Counted from the stretch's first letter, positions 1 through 5,513 are shown. The stretch is 6,826 nucleotides of DNA from JASFUX01 sp050050115 (GCA_050050115.1 JASFUX010000190.1:1-6826), one strand, 5' to 3'. Notes: generated by a model not told the origin, from the letters alone. A program made the numbers and translations.

Positions 1-784
1 CCTCCTCATCGACAGGGTTGTCGATCGAGACCTCTTCGATCGTGTAGGGGAAAGGCTCCTGAGGCGTCTGAGGCCTGTTCGGCGCCACCGCTTCGATCGC
101 GCTGCGGGTCAGATCGAGCGGAAAGCTCATCCCGGCCTGAGACCAGGTTCCGCTCATCGCTTCGCCGGTTTCGCCAAGCGTTCCTTCATAGCCGCCCGCC
201 AGCGCAGCGATCGCGAAGCTCACGGCGTCGCCGTCACGGCTGACGGCGGAGACGGGAATGCCGGTCGTGAGCTGGTCGGGCGAATCCATAAGAGCATAGG
301 TCCCATATTCATTCGTATAGACCCGAAAAACCAACCGCAGTTCGACACCCTGGACGTCGAGCGTTCCTTCCCAACGGCCGTCAATTCCTTCGATGATTGG
401 CAGCGCGAGCGGGCCCTGGTTGAACGCCAGCGGAAACGTGTTTCCTGCGACGTCGTAGTCGCCGACCCAGGCGGACTGCTCGGCGTCCCATGCGCCTTCA
501 AAGCGCCCGTTGGAGGTTGGGATGTCGAAGCTCAACGCGTCGTCCGCGAAGGTCACGTTTTCCAGCGCGACGTTCCAGTTGCCGGTGTCGGGGCTGCCGG
601 TCACGCCGGCGAGCACACCATTCTCCGCGTCCTGGATGCGGATGGCGATGCGGACCGATTGGCCCGGGACCTCGAGCACGCCGTTCCACTCGCCGACGGG
701 GCTCACAGCAGGCTCCTGCGCGTTTGCGGCCAGCGCGGCGACGCCGGCCGCCGCGGCGACGACGATAGCGAAAATGCGTTGCAT
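1..784 (-). CDS. Secreted alpha/beta hydrolase (S33 serine aminopeptidase-like), N-terminal part, cut by window edge
   Basis: The frame is open from the ATG at 784 to the window edge, giving 261 residues without a stop. Residues 1-22 form a signal peptide (MQRIF, an Ala/Val-rich core, then ANA before QE), so the protein is exported. Residues 31-121 and 136-225 look like two copies of a beta-rich, lipocalin-like module: each starts G-x-W-x-G-x-L and has SPD, then a YEGTL/FEGAW-type turn and FPL near its end. Residues 236-257 (RPQ-x-P-x-x-PFPY, then EEV and NP) match the linker that, in alpha/beta hydrolases I recognise from alphaproteobacteria, leads into the catalytic S33-type domain. That domain, with its GxSxG serine, would lie left of the window, so activity is inferred. 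A strong ribosome site (GGGAGGA, 7 nt before ATG) is present, and the regulator gene stops only 3 bp upstream, so the two are probably cotranscribed. Substrate unknown. Confidence 0.72.
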   Translation of the reverse strand, partial: MQRIFAIVVAAAAGVAALAANAQEPAVSPVGEWNGVLEVPGQSVRIAIRIQDAENGVLAGVTGSPDTGNWNVALENVTFADDALSFDIPTSNGRFEGAWDAEQSAWVGDYDVAGNTFPLAFNQGPLALPIIEGIDGRWEGTLDVQGVELRLVFRVYTNEYGTYALMDSPDQLTTGIPVSAVSRDGDAVSFAIAALAGGYEGTLGETGEAMSGTWSQAGMSFPLDLTRSAIEAVAPNRPQTPQEPFPYTIEEVSIDNPVDEE

Positions 785-787
785 CAA

Positions 788-1000
788 TCAGTCCTCCCTC
801 AAAAATACGTCTTCGATCTTCAGCTCGAACGCGTCGGCGATGCGGAAGGCGAGCGGCAGGGACGGATCGAACTTGCCGTTCTCCACCGCGTTGATCGAGT
901 TGCGCGAGACGGCCACGCGCGCGGCCAGCTCGGCCTGGCTCCAGCCCTTTTCAGCGCGCAGAACGCGGATGCGGTTCTTCATGTCGAGGTCCGTATCCAT
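788..1000 (-). CDS. Small XRE/Cro-type helix-turn-helix transcriptional regulator
   Basis: This 70-residue protein is almost entirely one HTH_3 (Cro/C1-type) domain. The helix-turn-helix runs SQAELAARVAVSRNSINAVE (about residues 21-40), followed by the usual N-G-K-F-D-P-S-L-P-L-A turn and a helix ending IEDVF. There is no sensor or dimerisation domain, as is typical of these mini-regulators. I chose the ATG at 1000 because it lies 4 bp after the stop of the upstream membrane-protein gene and has a modest GGTGA ribosome site. The ATG at 982 (MKNRIRVLRAEKG) matches where many relatives begin and is a real alternative. In this family the regulator is normally encoded beside a small membrane protein with the DEAxREAHKWA-type motif, as here. 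It probably represses its own operon, perhaps through the AAGTATACTT palindrome at 2979, but this is inference. Confidence 0.88.
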   Translation of the reverse strand: MDTDLDMKNRIRVLRAEKGWSQAELAARVAVSRNSINAVENGKFDPSLPLAFRIADAFELKIEDVFLRED

Positions 1001-1004
1001 CTCA

Positions 1005-1469
1005 TCACCGTTTTGAAATTCTCCAAGCCGCACCCGCCACGAACGTGCCGAGTGTTTGGCAAAGCGCCAGGGTCATGATCCCCAGCATGAACGCGTGGGT
1101 GACGGACTCATCATCGCTCGCGTCCGGCGAGCCGGTTCCCAGCTCGTTGGACAGGCCGACGACGAGGTCGCGAAACGGCGGCAGCATCGAGAGCAGCACC
1201 GCGAGCACCGCGCCGACCGAGAAACCCCAGTAGACCGCGAACCGCGCTTCGGCGCGCTGGACTTCGTCGCGGCAGCGCTCCGTGCGCACCGCAAAGCGCA
1301 GCGACCAGCCCATCACGAAGAGCGCGGCCGCCGCCGCGGCGATCATGGCGACCGCATCGCTTTGATCGCGCAGCCACGGGACAGCGAGCAGGAACCCGCC
1401 GGCGACGACGACGACCGGGATCATCCATGCGGCGAGGAAGCGAACGGATCTATACGAGATAGTTGTCAT
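1005..1469 (-). CDS. Four-helix membrane protein of the DEVxKEA paralogue array, copy 1 (most divergent)
   Basis: The product is 154 residues with four hydrophobic segments at roughly 11-31, 39-60, 79-97 and 125-149. Between helices 2 and 3 lies RDEVQRAEARFAVYWG (67-82), which aligns with the R-x-DEV-x-KEA-x-KFA block of the three upstream genes and with the DEAxREAHKWAWYWG block of small membrane proteins I associate with adjacent XRE regulators. The C-terminus WRISKR corresponds to WWIAKR in the other copies. Loop 3-4 is long and acidic (GTGSPDASDDES). The ATG at 1469 follows a good ribosome site (GGAGG, 9 nt away). The stop lies 4 bp before the regulator start, so the two are translationally close. 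Function is unknown. A role as membrane partner of the regulator is a guess from gene order. Confidence 0.82.
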   Translation of the reverse strand: MTTISYRSVRFLAAWMIPVVVVAGGFLLAVPWLRDQSDAVAMIAAAAAALFVMGWSLRFAVRTERCRDEVQRAEARFAVYWGFSVGAVLAVLLSMLPPFRDLVVGLSNELGTGSPDASDDESVTHAFMLGIMTLALCQTLGTFVAGAAWRISKR

Positions 1470-1502
1470 TGGTATCAGCCTCCGAAGAGAGAATGGCGTT
1501 GC

Positions 1503-1955
1503 TCATCGCTTGGCGATCCACCAAACGGCCAGCAAGATCCAGTAGGCGAGCACCATCGCGGCGAAGGCGACGAGACCGCCGGCGAGGTAGTCGAGGTTGA
1601 GCCCGAGTTCGATCGCATCGATGTCAAGAACGGCGGCGGCGGCTTCGGGCGCCGGCGTGAGCAGCGTGACGATCCAAACACCAAAGCCGATCGGCGCGCC
1701 CCAGATCCACGCGGACTTGTGTGCTTCCTTGATCACTTCGTCTTGACGCATCCACCATGACACCCCCCACAAGCCGAGACTGACCCCCAGCACTACGACG
1801 GCTAGAGCGGCGATGAAGTAGAGCCCGACGCCGATCAGCCGCGCGATCTCCGCTTCAGGTTCAAAACCGCGAAGCGCGATGGCGGACGCGACACAGACGA
1901 CCGTCGCGACACAGGAGAGAAGAGCGAGACGCCGGTTCATCGAATCTGTCGGCAT
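1503..1955 (-). CDS. Four-helix membrane protein of the DEVxKEA paralogue array, copy 2
   Basis: The product is 150 residues with hydrophobic segments at about 10-28, 40-68, 83-99 and 124-146. The shared block is RQDEVIKEAHKSAWIWG (70-86); of the four copies it is nearest to the DEAxREAHKWAWYWG form I associate with single-copy relatives, so this may be the ancestral type. It ends VWWIAKR. I start it at 1955 because a perfect AAGGAGG lies 8-9 nt upstream. An in-frame ATG at 1991 overlaps the stop of copy 3 as ATGA and would add 12 residues (MSTANPLKEESP); that start would depend on translational coupling and would place the ribosome site inside the coding region. The gap to copy 3 is 32 bp. 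No enzyme motif is visible, and function is unknown. Confidence 0.83.
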   Translation of the reverse strand: MPTDSMNRRLALLSCVATVVCVASAIALRGFEPEAEIARLIGVGLYFIAALAVVVLGVSLGLWGVSWWMRQDEVIKEAHKSAWIWGAPIGFGVWIVTLLTPAPEAAAAVLDIDAIELGLNLDYLAGGLVAFAAMVLAYWILLAVWWIAKR

Positions 1956-1987
1956 TGGGCTTTCCTCCTTGAGCGGATTGGCGGTGC

Positions 1988-2434
1988 TCATCGCTTGGCG
2001 ATCCACCAGCCGGTGTAGAGCGCAATCCACGACAGCGCCGCAGTGACGGTGAAGAAGATGAAGGCGACGCCGAACGCGACCGTGCTCGCCGGCGCGTCCG
2101 CGTTCGCCGTTTCAGCAAACGCGGCGAACCGCTCCGAGACCGGCGGCGCGCGGCGCACCAGGAGGACGGCCGCGAACGAGAGTAGAATAGTGATCGGCAG
2201 AGCGAGCAGGCTGGCGAACTTCATCGCCTCCTTCGCCACCTCGTCCATGTTGACGCGCCACCAGACCACGGCGGCGACGCCGATCAGGACGAGCATCACG
2301 GCGGTCTTGATCGAATCGGCGGCGGCCGGCGGAAGCTCAGGCAGCGGATCGAAGGCGATGACCCATACGACGCCAGCGGCGACGACGCCGATCAGAAGAA
2401 CCGGGATGACCCATCTTAGATGCGTGATCGGCAT
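1988..2434 (-). CDS. Four-helix membrane protein of the DEVxKEA paralogue array, copy 3
   Basis: The product is 148 residues with hydrophobic segments at about 8-28, 42-59, 74-94 and 117-144. It is closest to copy 4: both begin with HLRW followed by a first helix and a D/N-P-x-PE turn, carry DEVAKEAxKFAS-x-LALP (64-80 here) and end GWWIAKR. The loop before the last helix is acidic and variable. I chose the ATG at 2434 (MPITHLRW) over the ATG at 2440 because the GGAAGG ribosome site is better spaced for it (about 8 nt, against 2-3) and because the aligned start of copy 4 is MSLTLHLRW. The gap to copy 4 is 79 bp, the longest in the operon. The close similarity to copy 4 suggests a recent duplication. 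Function is unknown. Confidence 0.83.
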   Translation of the reverse strand: MPITHLRWVIPVLLIGVVAAGVVWVIAFDPLPELPPAAADSIKTAVMLVLIGVAAVVWWRVNMDEVAKEAMKFASLLALPITILLSFAAVLLVRRAPPVSERFAAFAETANADAPASTVAFGVAFIFFTVTAALSWIALYTGWWIAKR

Positions 2435-2513
2435 GATCATTTTCCTTCCCGCTGCGAAGAGCGAACGCCGAGGCCGGACACGGCGTATTTGTTCCTAGAT
2501 AGGCCGACGCAGC

Positions 2514-2954
2514 TCATCGCTTAGCGATCCACCAGCCAAGGTAGAGCGCGAGCCAGACAACCGTCGCCGTCACCGTGAAGACGATGTAGCCGAAGACAAA
2601 GCCGAGCGTCGTCAGCGGCGTGGTTCCGCTTTGAGAGGTCGCTGCGAGGTTGAGCAGCGCCTGCCCGGCGGGCTCCCAATAGCGGATGAAGAGCATCACG
2701 AAGAAGGATGCGAGCACCGTCGCCGGAAGCGCCAGCATGCTCGCGAACTTGACCGCTTCCTTGGCGACCTCGTCGCGGCTTCGCCGCCAGGAAACGATCC
2801 CATACGGAATGCCGACGACCAGGGCCAGCCAGAACATCGTCGACTGCACGATCGACAGCGCCGGCTCCGGCATCGGGTTGGCGACGATGATCCAGACGAG
2901 GACCGCCGTGTAGACGGTCGGGACCGCCCAGCGGAGGTGAAGCGTTAGCGACAT
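2514..2954 (-). CDS. Four-helix membrane protein of the DEVxKEA paralogue array, copy 4 (first gene of the operon)
   Basis: The product is 146 residues with hydrophobic segments at about 8-26, 38-56, 70-90 and 116-141. The motif RDEVAKEAVKFAS occupies 60-72 and the C-terminus is GWWIAKR. I start it at 2954 (MSLTLHLRW), which has AGGGA about 8 nt upstream and aligns with copy 3. In-frame ATGs further upstream (2993, 2972) would run through the AAGTATACTT palindrome and its flank, where the encoded residues have no counterpart in copy 3. This is the promoter-proximal gene, so the operator-like palindrome 25 bp upstream of its start should govern the whole set. The transposon's left end lies only about 50 bp from its start codon, so the element may have changed the promoter. 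Function is unknown. Confidence 0.83.
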   Translation of the reverse strand: MSLTLHLRWAVPTVYTAVLVWIIVANPMPEPALSIVQSTMFWLALVVGIPYGIVSWRRSRDEVAKEAVKFASMLALPATVLASFFVMLFIRYWEPAGQALLNLAATSQSGTTPLTTLGFVFGYIVFTVTATVVWLALYLGWWIAKR

Positions 2955-2978
2955 GACCACTTTCCCTACCATTATGAA

Positions 2979-2988
2979 AAGTATACTT
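2979..2988. promoter_or_regulatory. Palindrome AAGTATACTT, candidate operator of the membrane-protein/XRE operon
   Basis: A perfect 10-bp palindrome lies 25-34 bp upstream of the first operon gene. On the minus strand it contains TATACT, a possible -10 hexamer, so a bound repressor would block it. A second copy with one base changed (AAGTACACTT, 3011-3020) lies 32 bp away, about three helical turns, inside the left terminal repeat of the transposon. The link to the XRE regulator is inferred from position only. Confidence 0.45.
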
Positions 2989-3006
2989 GTCACAAAATAC
3001 GAGATG

Positions 3007-3044
3007 TGTCAAGTACACTTGGCATATTTAACTTGACGTACCCA
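3007..3044 (+). repeat. Left terminal inverted repeat of the IS1595-type element
   Basis: The first 18 bases (3007-3024) form a near-perfect palindrome, TGTCAAGT, AC, ACTTGGCA, with one arm mismatch. The inner part contains TTGACG, a probable -35 box for the transposase. Mismatches with the right repeat fall at repeat positions 3, 9, 10, 23, 26, 27 and 30; the last nine bases, including CGTACCCA, are identical apart from position 30 just before them. Confidence 0.8.
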
Positions 3045-3060
3045 TTTCCCGCTGTATGTT
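3033..3060 (+). promoter_or_regulatory. Probable transposase promoter
   Basis: TTGACG (3033-3038) and TATGTT (3055-3060) are separated by 16 bp and lie 22 bp upstream of the transposase start codon. The -35 box lies in the left terminal repeat; the equivalent bases of the right repeat read ATGGCG, so only the left end has it. Confidence 0.5.
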
Positions 3061-3081
3061 AGACGACATAAGGAGATTCCC

Positions 3082-4026
3082 ATGTCGTCGATCCTCTCAG
3101 CCAAGCACTTTCACGACGAAAAAGCGGCCTATCGCTGGGTTGAGGCCCGTCTTTGGCCGAATGGCCCCGAATGCCCGCGCTGCGGCCAGCACGACCGCAT
3201 CTCGAAGATGAAGGGCAAGAGCACGCGGATCGGGACGTACAAGTGCTACCAGTGCCGCAAGCCGTTCACGGTGAAGGTCGGAACGATCTTCGAGTCCTCT
3301 CACGTGAAGATGCACATCTGGCTTCAGGCCATTCACCTGATGGCCGCGAGCAAGAAGGGCTTTTCAACCAATCAATTCGCCCGCGTCCTCGGCGTCAGCC
3401 TACAAACCGCTTGGTTCATGTCGCATCGCATCCGTGAAGCGATGAAGGACAAGGGCGGCGTTTTCGGCGGCGGCGGCGGGCCGGTCGAGTCCGACGAGAC
3501 CTATTTCGGCCTGAACCCTGACGTGCCGCGCAGCCGGACCCCGATCCGCAGCATGAACGCGGTCCTTACCCTCGTGGACCGTGAGAGCGGCGCGGCGCGC
3601 TCCATGGTGATGAAGGACTTGAACAGCTCGACCATCGCCGCGGTGTTCGCCGAGAACGTCGCCAAGGAAGCGCGCATCTACACGGATGAAGCGCCGCACT
3701 ATAAGCGCCCCGCGAAGGAGCACGCGGCTCACGAGACTGTCAGCCACGCGCGCGGCGAGTTCTACAAGGCCGGCGATCCGACTATCCACACGCAATGCGT
3801 CGAGGGCTACTACTCGGTCTTCAAGCGCGGGATGCGCGGGACCTATCAGCATTGCTCGCGCAAGCACCTGCATCGCTACTGCATCGAGTTCGATTTCCGT
3901 TACAGCCACCGCGCGGCCCTTGGCGTCGATGACGCGCAGCGCGCCGATGCGTTGCTGCAGGGGGCGAAGGGCCGGCGCCTCACCTATCAAACAACTCGTA
4001 GCGGGCACGCGGCCGCCCAAGCATAG
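3082..4026 (+). CDS. IS1595 family transposase
   Basis: The 314-residue protein moves the element that encodes it. Residues 31-58 form a zinc ribbon (CPRC at 31-34, CYQC at 55-58). Residues 93-121 form a helix-turn-helix-like segment (GFSTNQFARVLGVSLQTAW). The DDE-type catalytic core follows: VESDETYFG with D138, IYTDEAPHY with D202, and VEGYYSVFKRG with E241, then HLHRYCIEFDFRYSHR (262-277), a conserved IS1595 signature. Just before E241 this protein has HTQC where I recall HTNT as common. The length and the C-terminal GRRLTY suggest an intact protein. The ATG at 3082 has an excellent ribosome site (AAGGAG, about 6 nt upstream). The Gly-rich run at 126-133 precedes the first catalytic Asp and looks like a normal linker. 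Probably functional as far as sequence can show. Confidence 0.95.
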   Translation: MSSILSAKHFHDEKAAYRWVEARLWPNGPECPRCGQHDRISKMKGKSTRIGTYKCYQCRKPFTVKVGTIFESSHVKMHIWLQAIHLMAASKKGFSTNQFARVLGVSLQTAWFMSHRIREAMKDKGGVFGGGGGPVESDETYFGLNPDVPRSRTPIRSMNAVLTLVDRESGAARSMVMKDLNSSTIAAVFAENVAKEARIYTDEAPHYKRPAKEHAAHETVSHARGEFYKAGDPTIHTQCVEGYYSVFKRGMRGTYQHCSRKHLHRYCIEFDFRYSHRAALGVDDAQRADALLQGAKGRRLTYQTTRSGHAAAQA

Positions 4027-4082
4027 CTGGAAGCGGCAGATACGATTTAGGCGACGCCCAAAGGCGTGATAGGGTTCCGCCC

Positions 4083-4220
4083 ATGCCCAAGAAGAAACGC
4101 GACGAGAAACCCCAGTCCGAACGCTTCAAAGAGTTCGCCCGAGAAGTCGGCGCGGATACAGACGAAGACGCGCTGGATCGGGCATTCCGCAAGGTCGTGC
4201 GGCCGGCTGATTCAAAGTAG
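4083..4220 (+). CDS. Small accessory protein of the IS1595-type element (45 aa)
   Basis: This short ORF starts 56 bp after the transposase stop and encodes 45 residues. It has a basic N-terminus (MPKKKRDEKPQSERF) followed by a probable amphipathic helix rich in Glu/Asp (FAREVGADTDEDALDRAF). I recall small proteins with a similar SERFxEAARELGxDEDE pattern beside transposase genes of this type, which supports a real gene, but I cannot name a function. A weak ribosome site (AGGG, about 8 nt upstream) is present. Its last 9 bp, including the stop, overlap the 3' end of the passenger gene on the opposite strand. A helper or regulator of transposition is possible but not shown. Confidence 0.65.
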   Translation: MPKKKRDEKPQSERFKEFAREVGADTDEDALDRAFRKVVRPADSK

Positions 4221-4865
4221 GCAGACGTTCGACCTGTCCACTTTCAACACTCGGATCGACACCTCGATCACCAAAAACACTTCGTTTGGGTAGTCCGTCT
4301 TGGGAAAGAGAAGACGGTCGGTGTCGACGTCAAGCGACGCCACCAGCGTGTCACTTTCCATCAGGCAATAGGTGTGTTCCGCTTTTGGCGGCGCTCGGGT
4401 TTGTTCGTCCTTTGACGGCACTCGGAGTGCGTCCAGCAGGGTCTTAATTCGGTTGTCGAGATCGCCGCCTTGGCTGACTAAGGCGCCGGGGTCATCCTGC
4501 CTGAGAAACAGGATTTGGAGTTCGCAAGCGAGATGAAGTGACTCGCGAACGATTGGCGTATAGCGGCGGCCGTCCACATCGATCGGTGCGGTCAAGTTGA
4601 CCATGTTGGGCGTAAACTCAGCTCGCTCTGCGGGGCTGTAGTTCTTAGCGAGCGGTAGATTGACGCCGCCGACGCGATCAAACCCGCCGCGATCATGTGC
4701 AGGATGCGCCCAGGCCTCATGCTTCAACGCTTGTAGCGCCCCATGTGTCTCCCAAAGATTCTCGAACTGGATGCTCAGACGTTCTCGAATGTCCGCGATC
4801 TCCGGGCCTTTTCCCGAGTTCCCGCTTGCGGACAACTGTCCCTGGTAGACCACTGTGAAGCGCAT
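4212..4865 (-). CDS. RusA-like putative nuclease, passenger gene of the IS1595-type element
   Basis: The 217-residue protein has the core GGDLDNRIKTLLDALRVP at 133-150. A D-[LI]-D-N followed by a hydrophobic/K pattern and LDAL is the signature of RusA-type Holliday junction resolvases, where two of the three catalytic aspartates sit in that motif. A later acidic strand, ESDTLVASLDVDTDRLLFP (170-188), could supply the third. The remainder (MRFTVVYQGQLSASGN, then a helix with QFENLWETHGALQ, and a final EVFLVIEVSI strand) is not typical of short RusA proteins, so this is an extended relative or a separate family. I start it at the ATG at 4865 because it begins the recognisable first strand. In-frame ATGs at 4937, 4955 and 4982 would add up to 39 unconvincing residues, the last starting inside the terminal repeat. 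Ribosome site weak. It converges on the 45-residue gene, overlapping by 9 bp, and is less GC-rich than the flanking genes. Confidence 0.68.
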   Translation of the reverse strand: MRFTVVYQGQLSASGNSGKGPEIADIRERLSIQFENLWETHGALQALKHEAWAHPAHDRGGFDRVGGVNLPLAKNYSPAERAEFTPNMVNLTAPIDVDGRRYTPIVRESLHLACELQILFLRQDDPGALVSQGGDLDNRIKTLLDALRVPSKDEQTRAPPKAEHTYCLMESDTLVASLDVDTDRLLFPKTDYPNEVFLVIEVSIRVLKVDRSNVCLL

Positions 4866-4943
4866 GACGTCCCGGATCGGCGCCGATCGATTGCGCAGCC
4901 AAATCTGCGCGTCGCTCCACTGACTACCACATTGCATATCGTG

Positions 4944-4981
4944 TGGGTACGCCATCTTTAATATGCCAAGTACACTTGGCA
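4944..4981 (-). repeat. Right terminal inverted repeat of the IS1595-type element
   Basis: The outer 18 bases (4964-4981) read TGCCAAGT, AC, ACTTGGCA, two perfect 8-bp palindrome arms around a 2-bp centre. The tip also matches the left tip as a direct repeat (4961-4982 against 3004-3025, 20 of 22), because both are palindromic, which blurs the exact element boundary. Confidence 0.8.
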
Positions 4982-5025
4982 TCGCGTGATAGGAAAGGGA
5001 TCGAAGGATGTTCAGCGTGCAGGGC

Positions 5026-5487
5026 TCAAAGGTCGCTCAGCGACCCCAGCGCGCGGACCGCGCGCTCGAGCGCGACGCGGTCTGCTGCGGGGAGTTTGCC
5101 GAGCGCGCGGGCGAGACGCGCCACGCGGGCCTTGCGGCCGTTCTCGAGCCGGCGCTTGCCTTTAGGCGTCGGGAACAGCGTCTGCGAGCGGCGGTCGTCC
5201 GGCGTTGCGCGCCGCTCGATCAGGCCTTGGCCGTCGAGCTCTTTGAGGGCGCGCGAGACGGTGGGCGCGCTGACCTGCTCAGCTTCGGCGAGCGCGGTCG
5301 GCGTCACGCCGGGATTGAACACGATCACCGAGAGCGCCGAGAGCGCAGGGCCCGAAAGGCCCGCCGCCGGGTCCTCCTGGCGCAGTCGCCGCAAAAGCTT
5401 GATCGCGGCGGAATGAAGCCCGTCGGCGAGCGCCTCGGTTCGGGCGCTCTCGTTCGTGTTCACAGCTTGACGGGAGGACGGCGTCAT
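5026..5487 (-). CDS. MarR family winged helix-turn-helix transcriptional regulator
   Basis: The 153-residue protein has the MarR layout: an N-terminal dimer helix (about 17-38), a helix pair around LSGPALSALSVI, the helix-turn-helix VTPTALAEAEQVSAPTVSRALKEL (61-84), the wing GLIERRATPDDRRSQTLFPTPKG (88-110) with the diagnostic D-D-R-R, and a C-terminal dimerisation helix. It should bind a palindromic operator as a dimer and be released by a ligand or oxidant. No Cys is present, so thiol sensing is excluded. The only ATG at the right place is 5487, 3 bp from the palindrome at 5491-5513; no ribosome site precedes it, so the message may be leaderless, or translation may begin at the GTG at residue 9. 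It is divergent from the VOC gene, the usual arrangement for a local regulator and its target. Confidence 0.92.
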   Translation of the reverse strand: MTPSSRQAVNTNESARTEALADGLHSAAIKLLRRLRQEDPAAGLSGPALSALSVIVFNPGVTPTALAEAEQVSAPTVSRALKELDGQGLIERRATPDDRRSQTLFPTPKGKRRLENGRKARVARLARALGKLPAADRVALERAVRALGSLSDL

Positions 5488-5490
5488 GGA

Positions 5491-5513
5491 TAGTTACTTA
5501 GCTAAAGCAACTA
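5491..5513. promoter_or_regulatory. 23-bp imperfect palindrome, candidate MarR operator
   Basis: The arms TAGTTACTT and AAGCAACTA pair at 8 of 9 positions around a 5-bp AGCTA centre. It is AT-rich in a GC-rich setting, lies 3 bp from the MarR start codon and 32 bp before the VOC start codon. Length and position fit MarR operators, so a single site could control both genes. A TTGACG at 5467-5472 may be the VOC -35 box, but no convincing -10 box follows. Confidence 0.6.

Larger units (their letters stand above)
3007..4981 (+). mobile_element. IS1595-type transposable element carrying an accessory gene and a RusA-like passenger gene
   Basis: The element is bounded by imperfect inverted repeats at 3007-3044 and 4944-4981 (31 of 38 positions match when one is reverse-complemented), giving about 1975 bp. 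It contains the transposase (plus), a 45-residue ORF (plus) and a 217-residue passenger (minus). IS1595 elements are known to use a DDE-type transposase with an N-terminal zinc ribbon, to make 8-bp target duplications, and sometimes to carry passenger genes. The family assignment rests on the transposase; the ends rest on the repeats seen here. I found no 8-bp direct repeat at the chosen ends. The best offset, 2998-3005 against 4983-4990, matches at only 5 of 8. The copy may therefore be old, rearranged, or bounded a few bases differently because its tips are palindromic. Confidence 0.8.

Noticed and set aside
1450..1506. 18-codon ORF starting at the ATGA overlap at the end of membrane-protein copy 2
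   Set aside because: It ends at a stop in a different frame from copy 1, and the ATG is a by-product of the AAGCGATGA gene end. Copy 1 has its own ribosome site.
1056..1760. Long plus-strand open frame opposite the membrane-protein genes
   Set aside because: Its composition is very charged and low in hydrophobics, with no family pattern. It is the antisense of two well-supported minus-strand genes in GC-rich DNA.
1501..2534. The three 23-bp repeats as a CRISPR-like array
   Set aside because: Spacing is about 500 bp, and each copy is the coding end of a paralogous gene.
3400..4020. Minus-strand open frame of about 206 residues opposite the transposase
   Set aside because: The plus-strand transposase is unmistakable, and this frame is its GC-rich antisense shadow.
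3004..4982. The two copies of CAAGTACACTTGGCAT read as a direct repeat (long target duplication or recombination site)
   Set aside because: They match at 20 of 22 as direct repeats, but the sequence is palindromic, and the inner parts of the repeats match only in inverted orientation, so terminal inverted repeats explain them better.
2998..4990. 8-bp target site duplication flanking the transposon
   Set aside because: Trying several end positions, the best pair (TACGAGAT and CGCGTGAT) matches at only 5 of 8, too weak to claim.
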